NCBI GenBank assembly: GCA_963971425.1
Contig: OZ020525.1
Span: forward strand, 18,854,187 to 18,918,186
DNA length: 64,000 bases
Source of the DNA: Bryoerythrophyllum caledonicum
Taxonomy: Eukaryota > Streptophyta > Bryopsida > Pottiales > Pottiaceae
Direction of reading: 5' to 3'
The notes beneath the pieces are model-generated. The model was not told where the DNA came from. It worked only from the letters and a program-made list of their open reading frames with translations, and did not search any database. The position numbers and the translations under genes are program-made. Position 1 is the first letter of the stretch. Every line of letters begins with the position of its first letter. Positions 53,381 through 64,000 of this stretch are shown here, piece after piece.

Positions 53381-54347
53381 AATGCTACCCGCTTGAAAAG
53401 AATGCACTCTTGAGTCTTAAGCTCTACAAAAGTTCAATTCAATTTCCACAGTAGTATTATTGAGCTTTACAATATCCTTATTCAACTTTACAATATCCTA
53501 CTAGCTTGTCCATCATTCTTTAGAAATTGTATTGAACACAATAAGTTTTTCATAAAATGTCAGATTTAGAAAAAATCATACTCCCACAAAGCTTTTAGGA
53601 ATGTCCATCTACAAGAATTTTTTTCAAAAAGAATGTTATAAACTGACTCCAAAGGAACCTACCCAAACCTTCAAAAGCCCCCGGGGGAATGTTGGGAATC
53701 TACGGTTAATATAAATTGATTTCCTTTCATCCCTACATTGGATAGCCATATATACCTTTAACTCCTTTGTTTCCATTGAAACTCCCAATGTCAGGAATAC
53801 AGCCCACAAAGTTCTAAGGCTTTTTAAATTCAAAATTTTACAAACTTTGAGTGTGAAAATAAACAACACTTTTTTTTGCAAAACAAGTCACTTCAAATTT
53901 TTTTTAAAAACCATGAAATTGATGGGTACTATCATGAAAGGTTGAAGGAGTAAATCATTGAAACTGTTCCTCATGGTTTTTAAAAAAAAAATTGTATCAT
54001 CCTTTACTATGGAAAGCCAAATAACTTTTCATATGGACCTTCATCTCAAACATTGTAAAAACTAAAAATAAAAAATGTATTAGACAGACGTGAATAAAGT
54101 GTCTGTTTGTGTCCGTCCTCCACTATGTCAATTGTCCACAAGAAATTGGTTAGTGGATTAGGACTATTTGCTACTTTCAAGACAACTTGTTGTTTGCTCC
54201 AAAAATGTCCATTCCTCCAAAACATGAGAGGCCCACAAAGTGTGAGGCACATCTAAGCTGGCTCAAATCACTGACCTTCCCAATGACCTTTCTATGAATA
54301 TACCACCAGGAATATCACATGTATCATGTGATCTAATACGAATCTTA
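53381..54347. other. intergenic; diverged dispersed repeat at about 54071-54190
   Basis: No gene. GTGAATAAAGTGTCTGTTTG and the following block are a diverged relative of the repeat at 36340-36470. Confidence 0.4.
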
Positions 54348-54684
54348 GGTAAGCCCCCCTGAGGAATGTGCATATACGGAGAGAGGAGATATTTATACTA
54401 TTATTTTTCAGTGATAACCAGTAGAATTACAATTCCAACCCAAGTGATTTCATATTTTTTCGATGAAAACTGAATTAGTTATGAACTTTCAAATTGTCCA
54501 GCCATGTTTAGTGGGTGGCCAGCAGTAGGTACCCCCACAACCAACGACCAAAAGTAAGGCTCTTGATTAATAGCAAACCTCCATTTGTAGCTGAGTTGGT
54601 GGTAATGGGATGGAAGAGGGTTGGATATACCCCAGTTTTACAGGCGTTGGCTATGGGTTTTTGTTGGTTATTGGGGGGCTTACC
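54348..54684 (+). mobile_element. Harbinger/Tourist-like MITE, intact copy H2
   Basis: Perfect 12 bp inverted ends GGTAAGCCCCCC, flanked by TTA on both sides (54345-54347 and 54685-54687). 337 bp. It serves as the reference copy for H1 and H3-H5. It lacks the 14 or so bases around the TTAA site that is filled in H1 and H5. Confidence 0.85.
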
Positions 54685-54687
54685 TTA

Positions 54688-56158
54688 TATCATCCACACG
54701 AGAAAAGAATCACACTTAAGTCCGGACCTGAGATCAAGGCACTGTATCTGTTGATTCTGTAAGTCAAGGCACACAAAATGCTGATTGAAGATCACCGGAG
54801 ACTGATTTATGGTCGGAGAAACGTATACAATATGCAGCTGATTTGTGATCCTCGGAGTCTACCGTATTCGTACATTCGGTAAAGAAAGTGCGGGTGAATG
54901 ATTTGCCTCAATCAACGTGTTGGATGGGCCATGCATCGACAAGCCAAAGGTAGCTGCCGCTTTTTTCCAGACATGCACTTGGACCCGATGCAAGTTCATC
55001 ACGAGGAGCTTCTTCGCCTCGTTCATTCGGTGCGGTGTCTCAATGACTGAGTCTAACTGTGTCATGGCGGCGTCGAGGGAGATGATCTAGCAGCTGGTGC
55101 GGTTGAATCCCGAGCTAGCTCAGTCTGTTGGAGTTTTGATCTGTGAAGAGGGAGTGTAGAGCTCTAATTATGAGGATTATGTCCTAGTGGCGTGATTGGT
55201 TCGGTAGGCTCGCGTTCCTCTCTCTTTCAGGAGTTCCAGAGGCAGACAGGAGGCTGATTCATCCGAATAGTACTTTTCACGGCACAGGTTGGTGCAGTCC
55301 TTGAATTTGATGTTTGGCTTGCCAGGCCGGATTGAAGAGATGGAGTTTGAATGAATCTCTAGAAATGAGCTCATGAGTTAATTGAAAAGGTTACTAGTAC
55401 TAATATTTGTTTGTGTCTCAAGACTACAGAGCGACAAAGACGAGCAGGGAGGCTTTGGACCCGTGTTATTTAGAGAGTCCTAATTCTTTCCTTTGTGAGG
55501 TGATTAGTTCTGGAGTTGGTCTGGTAAAGAACGACGCGTGCGCGTGCTAGTTTTGCTTGGATTTCTCCGTGTTCCTGAAACTTGGCTGAAGGCGGCACCT
55601 TGGCTGGATTTAGCTGCAGGCTCCTGCTTTGGAGTAACTGAAATTTTAGCTAGCTAGGGTACAAATATGCAAGAGGTTTAGGGAGACAAAGATAGGGCAA
55701 CGGTAAATTAAGGATATGATTCAGATTTAACATTCCTCAAGACCACTACCGAGCTCAAATGGGTTCCATCCCCATCACTTATTGACGAAGAAAGCATCAA
55801 CGTTGTGTGCTTTCTGTCAATCTATGATGTTCATTTCGAATGTCTTGTGATTCTTTCCAGATATCATAGATGACTTTAGAGCCATCTGAACCTACAGCCT
55901 AGAATCAGCATGTGCAATATACTCGATCCTTCCTTTCAAGATGTTAGAGGAACGTCTCTGAAAAATCTGAGAGAGAAGCCTGTGCATCTGACGCTTCCTA
56001 CACAATTCTAAGAAACTGATCTCTCCAGCTTAATCATACATCAAAAGGGAAAATGTTTGATCAGGAAATTGGATATTAACGAATAAAATCAGGTTAGATG
56101 TCATCTAAGCTTGCTCTAACGGTTGTACATTCTTCTGGCCCTGTTTCAGGAACAGAAG
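54688..56158. other. upstream region of the second subtilase
   Basis: No gene recognised; short open frames at 54859-55065 and 55177-55374 lack domains. CTGGCCCTGTTTCAG at about 56136-56150 is a good 3' splice-site match nine bases before the ATG, parallel to the first subtilase. Confidence 0.45.
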
Positions 56159-58501
56159 ATGAAGACTTGGGTTGCTGGGTTGGTCGTCCTCTTGAGTTTG
56201 TGCACTAGCGTCGCAGCAGGTCATGGTGAAGCGCACATAAACGATGAGTACTACACTGGCACCAGAACGTACATTGTGCACATGGACAGAAGCTTCACTT
56301 ATGGCGCAATGGCCGCTAGTACCTTTGCGACGCCCCGGTCACGGTACAAGGAATTGCTGCAGAGCCTGACACAGGCCACGACCATGGACAATTCGAATGG
56401 CGAGGCTCGGGTTCCGATCCACGTCTACAGCACCGTGTGCAACGGATTCTCGGCGCGCCTCACGTCTGAGGAAGCCACCGCACTGCGAGCCATGAGCGGA
56501 GTGCTGCGAGTGCTCCCCGACAAGATCCACTCGCTCCACACCACTCGTACTCCTCAGTTTCTAGGACTCAACTCCGGGAACGGACTGTGGCCGCAAGGCA
56601 ACTTTGGCGAGGACGTGATCGTGGGAGTTCTAGACACAGGAGTCTGGCCGGAGCGCGAGAGCTTCAGTGATGCAGGCCTGGGGCCCGTCCCGGCGAGGTG
56701 GAAAGGGACCTGCGAGACGGGGCCCGATTTCAACGCGTCCCAAGTCTGCAATAGGAAGCTGATCGGTGCGAGGTACTACCTTGCCGGATACGAGGCCTAC
56801 GTGGTAAATTCGACGGGGAAGCCCCTGAACGCGACGCGCTCGCCGCGGGATACCGAAGGGCACGGCACGCACACAGCGTCTACAGCTGCGGGATCAGAGG
56901 TCGCCGGCGCGAGTTTGTTCGGCCTGGCGAACGGCACCGCGCGAGGAATGGCGCACAAGGCGAGGATTGCGGTTTACAAGATATGCTGGCCGCTAGGGTG
57001 CTTCACGTCGGACACGCTCGCCGCGTTCGACCAGGCGATTGCGGACGGGGTGGACGTGATCTCCCTCTCAGTCGGCGGCCCCGCTGAGGACTACTTCGAC
57101 GACGGGATCGCCATTGGCGCGTTCGGGGCGATGCAGAAAGGGGTGTTCGTCTCCTGCTCGGCCGGCAACCAAGGCCCGGGACTCGAAACGGTCGAGAACG
57201 ACGCGCCATGGATCATGACCGTGGCGGCCAGCACCCTGGACCGCGACTTCCCCGCGAGTGCCACACTGGGCGACGCGCGAGTCCTTCAAGGACAGTCGCT
57301 GTGGAATGGCGTGAGTGTCAGCGAGACCGAGATGATCACCGGCGCAGCTGGGGGCTCAGGTAACGTCTCTGCCAGCACGCTCTGCCTCGCCGGGTCGTTG
57401 GATCCCGCGCTCGTCAAGGGCAAGATTGTGGTCTGCAGGCGCGGGCCGAACCGCGTCGCGAAGGGCGCGGAGGTCCTGGCGTCCGGCGGCGTGGGGATGA
57501 TCCTCTACAACGGTGCTAACGTCGCTGGAGGCGTTTTAGCCGACGCGCATTTACTCCCGGCGATCCATGTGGATACAGCGGAGGGTGTGATCTTGCTAGC
57601 GTACATCAACACCACGCGATCGCCAGTTGGCTCGCTCGAGTTCCTGGGGACGCGCTACAACGTGACGGCGCCGGTGGTCGCGGGATTCTCGTCACGGGGC
57701 CCCAGTGTCGTGACGCCGCGCGTTCTGAAGCCCGATATCACCGCACCCGGCGTGAACGTCCTGGCAGCATGGACGGGCGCAGAGGAGCCGTCCGACACGC
57801 GCAGAGTGAGCTTCAACATCATCTCCGGGACGTCGATGTCGTGCCCACATGTGAGCGGCTTAGCCGCGCTTCTGAAGGCCGCGCACCGCGACTGGAGCCC
57901 TGCGGCGATCAAGTCGGCCATGATGACAACTGCAACTCTCCGCAACAACGTCGGTAACCTCATCACTGATCAGAACTTGGGAGGTGACGCCACTCCGTTC
58001 GAGTACGGATCTGGGCACGTCCGCCCGGATCTAGCCTTGGACCCCGGGTTGGTGTACGACATGGAGGTGCAAGATTACGTGAACTTCCTGTGTGCGATAA
58101 GCTACACCCCGCGCCAGATTCAGCTGTTCACGAACGAGACGCTTAATACGTGCCCGGTAGCGCCGGTCCGAGTTGAGGACATGAACTACCCTTCGTTTGC
58201 AGCCGTGTTCACGTCGCCGGTGAACGTCACGACCAACATGACGCGCACAGTGACGAACGTCGGGAGTGCGAATTCAACTTACAGGGCGACGATCGCGGCG
58301 CCGGTCGATACGCTGATCACCGTATCGCCCACCGTGCTGAGCTTCAGCGCTGTCAATGAGAAGAAATCGTTCACTGTGCAGGTAACGATCGTGAATCTGC
58401 CGAATGCGACGACGGGAACGGTGGTGGACTTCGGATTTCTGCTGTGGAGTGACGGCGTGCATGTTGTGCAGAGCCCCATTGCTATCACTGTGTATAATTA
58501 G
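56159..58501 (+). CDS. subtilisin-like serine protease (plant SBT, S8A), second tandem copy
   Basis: An intronless frame of 780 residues from MKTWVAGLVVLLSL. The start 12 codons upstream was rejected because it adds residues before a good signal peptide and would cross a likely leader acceptor. Order: signal peptide (1-20), I9-type propeptide (about 37-125: YIVHMDRS, GFSARLTSEEA), S8 domain with Asp159 (VLDTGVWPE), His235 (GHGTHTAS), Asn337 (SAGNQGPG) and Ser559 (GTSMSCPHVSG), a PA insert at about 365-495, and a C-terminal fibronectin-III-like domain ending QSPIAITVYN. Several NxT/S sequons fit a secreted glycoprotein. It is clearly homologous to the copy at 44166 along its full length, with stretches such as SCPHVSGLAALLKAAHRDWS identical, so the pair arose by duplication. 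The catalytic set is complete, so both should be active. Confidence 0.95.
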   Translation: MKTWVAGLVVLLSLCTSVAAGHGEAHINDEYYTGTRTYIVHMDRSFTYGAMAASTFATPRSRYKELLQSLTQATTMDNSNGEARVPIHVYSTVCNGFSARLTSEEATALRAMSGVLRVLPDKIHSLHTTRTPQFLGLNSGNGLWPQGNFGEDVIVGVLDTGVWPERESFSDAGLGPVPARWKGTCETGPDFNASQVCNRKLIGARYYLAGYEAYVVNSTGKPLNATRSPRDTEGHGTHTASTAAGSEVAGASLFGLANGTARGMAHKARIAVYKICWPLGCFTSDTLAAFDQAIADGVDVISLSVGGPAEDYFDDGIAIGAFGAMQKGVFVSCSAGNQGPGLETVENDAPWIMTVAASTLDRDFPASATLGDARVLQGQSLWNGVSVSETEMITGAAGGSGNVSASTLCLAGSLDPALVKGKIVVCRRGPNRVAKGAEVLASGGVGMILYNGANVAGGVLADAHLLPAIHVDTAEGVILLAYINTTRSPVGSLEFLGTRYNVTAPVVAGFSSRGPSVVTPRVLKPDITAPGVNVLAAWTGAEEPSDTRRVSFNIISGTSMSCPHVSGLAALLKAAHRDWSPAAIKSAMMTTATLRNNVGNLITDQNLGGDATPFEYGSGHVRPDLALDPGLVYDMEVQDYVNFLCAISYTPRQIQLFTNETLNTCPVAPVRVEDMNYPSFAAVFTSPVNVTTNMTRTVTNVGSANSTYRATIAAPVDTLITVSPTVLSFSAVNEKKSFTVQVTIVNLPNATTGTVVDFGFLLWSDGVHVVQSPIAITVYN

Positions 58502-59604
58502 CGATCAGCCACTAAAAATTCTTGCTACATTTATGGTGTACATCGAAACTGGTACAGTTTGCTGAAAAATGATCTAGTCATTGGTGGCAAAAGATGGTTC
58601 CTGGTGACAATGCCATTGAACTTTCGTGTTTAATTCAATACTTGAGGAAGACTCAGGAATTCAGAACGTGATTGTTGTCAACAGACGAGGTTTGTACCTC
58701 AATACTCTGGCTGCGTCAAATGAAATTGGATATCACCGCTCGAGTTCAGGTGGACATTGTCTTGTTGTTCATGTCAGGAAAAAGATTCCGTGTCAAAATT
58801 CAAGGACACATGGTGTGGGTCCCTTGAGGAGAATGGCTTCTAAAAGGAGGTTGACCAAGGCAGAAAGTGGAATGCGAATGTGGATCCGGGTGATTATTTG
58901 TTTTATGGTTGATCTAAAAAGCCATTGTGGGCATATAAAATGATTCAACCGAAAGTTCTTTTGTATGTACCTTTTGGTTCTAGTCGAAGACCGTTGACTG
59001 GTATCCACTTTGGTCGCTTGCTTGAGTTTTCTGGAGTTGGAGATTGGAACTCTGGTGGCTAAACTTATCTGGTGAAGGGCCCACTGTCCTTCAGCAATAA
59101 ACTTGAAAGCGGCATGGAATCGAGACCTTACATCTGGAAGCGCAAGACAGTTTCAAACATTGTTGAACAACCAGTCATGGCAACATGCAGTTCGTGTGCT
59201 TCAGAAAGCAACTGAAAATGGAAAGCTCGGCGCAGGCTTTCGTGTATTTCACGTACACTTGTAGTTTCGTGAACACACTGTACTTCATTTGGTAATCCGC
59301 TTGCATCTTCACTTGATGATTACTGCCATATGTCACGGAATACACACAAGACGTGCTCACGATGAAAAGAAAAAGAAAAGAATATAGCGACTTGTGTGTG
59401 TCAAAAAAAAAAAAAAAAAAAAAAAGATGCAACCTTGACTAGAGAAGGTGGGACATCCCCCAAATGCATCACCCTCACCTTATCCCTTATTTTGACCACC
59501 CATCCCCACTAAATTGATAGAATCCTAGTGCCAGATCAAGCAAGAGAGAATAATCACTGAAACTAGAGGGAGCCAGAGAGAGTTGTTGGAGCTTACAGGA
59601 AAGT
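58502..59604. other. intergenic; A23 tract
   Basis: 3' UTR of the subtilase, then unannotated sequence. A run of 23 A lies at 59403-59425. The open frame 58626-58943 has no domain. The promoter of the carboxypeptidase should lie near 59430-59600. Confidence 0.45.
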
Positions 59605-62619
<3,015 letters not shown>

Positions 62620-63117
62620 TTTCAGCCCCGTTTTCAAGTCATGTGTTGGTTTACTCTTCAATGTCATTCACAATTGAAGAGCTGAAGTAGGGGTTGGTAG
62701 GAGAACCTGTTCAGTCCGCAGATAGTACTTGCAGAGAGAGCGCCAGTTCTTCACAGCTGCACACTTGAAAGTGAGTCTGAAAAAATCAAAGGAATGGAAA
62801 AGAGATGGATCAACAATACCTTGATTGATTGAGAAGAATGTGAATGATGAGCACATAGAGCTCTCGATTAATCGTGTCTATTGAACAGCAGGGTTAGCAC
62901 ATACAGCTGTTAACGATCAAAGAGACCATGAAAGATCACCTCTCTGCGACACTCCCTTTGGAATCCTATCAGACGTACAGTACATTATTATCAATGACTA
63001 CAAATTCTACGAGATCGTCGACTACTGATTCTACCCCTGCCGACCCATACCCTACCTTCCAAGCCAAAAACTCGTCTAAGATCTTACACTAGATAAAAAT
63101 CTTACGTGACGCCACTA
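62620..63117. other. intergenic between two convergent genes
   Basis: Two 3' UTRs are expected here. No gene or repeat seen. Confidence 0.45.
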
Positions 63118-64000
63118 TCATGCTTGCAAAAGGATGGGGCCGATCCAATTGCTGAACATGTCACTCAATGCCAACTGCACCTCCCCGGACCCATGTTCAC
63201 AGCTGATCAGCTCTGCCAGCAAGGGAAAGAACCGCACCAAGTACTGCTCAAATGACGCATCCTTCAGCCCACTGACGGCCTGAAGCGTAGAAACTACTAA
63301 TGGTGCACGCGACACCAACTCTCGCCTCCTTCCAGATCCGAGAGGAATCACCCAGCGTGGCTTCTGAATGGATTCATCTGTAGAAGTAGAGATTGAGATG
63401 TACAGCCGTAGCACTTCCTCACAGAGCTCCACCAGTCTCGTTTCAACCTCCACGTCTTTGGCTAAGCTGGGCTTATCCATAGGCAAGTGTTGCAACATAG
63501 CAAGATACGCTTGGTACGCCTCACTCTCCAGACGTAGCAGTGGCGGGTCTGGCATTAGTCGGAGCTCCTGAAGTTGCTGGCGCAAAGCGTGATCACCGTT
63601 CACCTTATGCGCATGAACTGCTAGCGTGTGTAGAGTGTCGAGTAACTGCATCGTGTTGCCAGCAGACAGCTGCGCTCCGTGAGAATTGTACATCTCTGTC
63701 ATTGCCTGTCATAGAAAAGCCCCACAAAATAAGAATGAATACTGTGAACTGACTAAGATGGACTGTATGCACATTAAGAGGGACACTTCCCCTCGATCAC
63801 TTCGGCACAATACATCTGTTAAAATGCAGAGAATATGACACCATGATGCTCAAAAAAGAGTAAGAAGCCTAGATGCAGAACCAGAATTAGATGAATGAGA
63901 AGCTTTCACAGGAATACCACAAAAGCGCGCTGTACGAACACCGAATTTTGACCATTGAATATACCAAGTTAAACCAAGTGGAGGGAACTGACCTGAACGA
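63118..64000 (-). CDS. BIG-type ARF guanine-nucleotide exchange factor, C-terminal part
   Basis: The last exon, 63705-63118, encodes 195 residues and the stop; an acceptor-like TTTTCTATGACAG precedes it. A donor-like TTCAG/GTCAGTTCC at 63993-63988 means the preceding exon leaves the window at its right edge. The product matches the extreme C-terminus of large SEC7 GEFs: SRAPLVVSTLQAVSGL, FFPLLAELISCEHGSGEVQL and ALSDMFSNWIGPILLQ. These proteins activate ARF GTPases at the trans-Golgi network for secretion and recycling. The SEC7 domain lies outside the window, so family membership rests on the tail alone, and the subgroup (BIG1-4 or BIG5) is undecided. Confidence 0.85.

Noticed and set aside
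56123-56158. Start of the second subtilase 12 codons upstream
   Set aside because: Those codons overlap a likely leader-intron acceptor and precede a complete signal peptide starting at 56159.

Overview
This is a 64 kb stretch of nuclear DNA from a land plant. It has GT-AG introns, plant-specific families (BOI-type RING ligase, phosphoglucan water dikinase, two subtilases, a DUF1475 membrane protein) and AT-rich intergenic DNA full of small DNA transposons. One minus-strand gene looks like the centriole/transition-zone protein CEP162. Its retention points to a plant with flagellated sperm; a bryophyte, most likely a moss, is my best guess, with a lycophyte or fern possible. No species can be assigned from the sequence alone.

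Layout. 2.0-3.4 kb: BOI-related RING ligase (+, 4 exons). 5.1-20.0 kb: gene-poor, AT-rich, nested MITEs, a 2.4 kb pogo-type element with a decayed transposase (10.6-13.0 kb) and a decayed Tc1-like transposase (15.5-16.5 kb). 20.2-20.9 kb: two tandem arrays. 21.4-26.1 kb: phosphoglucan water dikinase (+), with a long repeat-built leader and an uninterrupted 1157-codon reading frame. 26.4-32.7 kb: CEP162-like coiled-coil gene (-, about 18 exons), tail to tail with the dikinase. 34.0-34.9 kb: DUF1475 protein (-, 5 exons). 35.4-43.4 kb: foldback elements, MITEs, a 220 bp tandem duplication and a RING-H2 gene relic. 44.2-46.6 kb and 56.2-58.5 kb: two intronless, catalytically complete subtilases in tandem orientation. 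Between them lies a Mutator-like element (48.7-53.4 kb) with terminal inverted repeats, an exact 10 bp target duplication, a SWIM zinc-finger gene, an unrecognised ORF and a 200-N assembly gap. 59.6-62.6 kb: serine carboxypeptidase-like gene (+, 8 exons). 63.1-64.0 kb: 3' end of a BIG-type ARF guanine-nucleotide exchange factor (-), cut by the window edge.

The host genes do not form one pathway. They cover starch turnover (dikinase), secretory proteolysis (two subtilases and the carboxypeptidase), vesicle traffic (BIG), ubiquitination (BOI) and the sperm axoneme (CEP162-like).

The richest new material is the mobile DNA. A piggyBac-like MITE family has CCCCTAAAGGACC termini and TTAA duplications. 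Two of its members sit at the same TTAA site of a second, Harbinger/Tourist-like MITE family but in opposite orientations, and other copies of that host family show the unfilled site. The Mutator-like element carries indel-free 11 bp-period arrays near both ends. No retrovirus-like or other virus-derived element was recognised.
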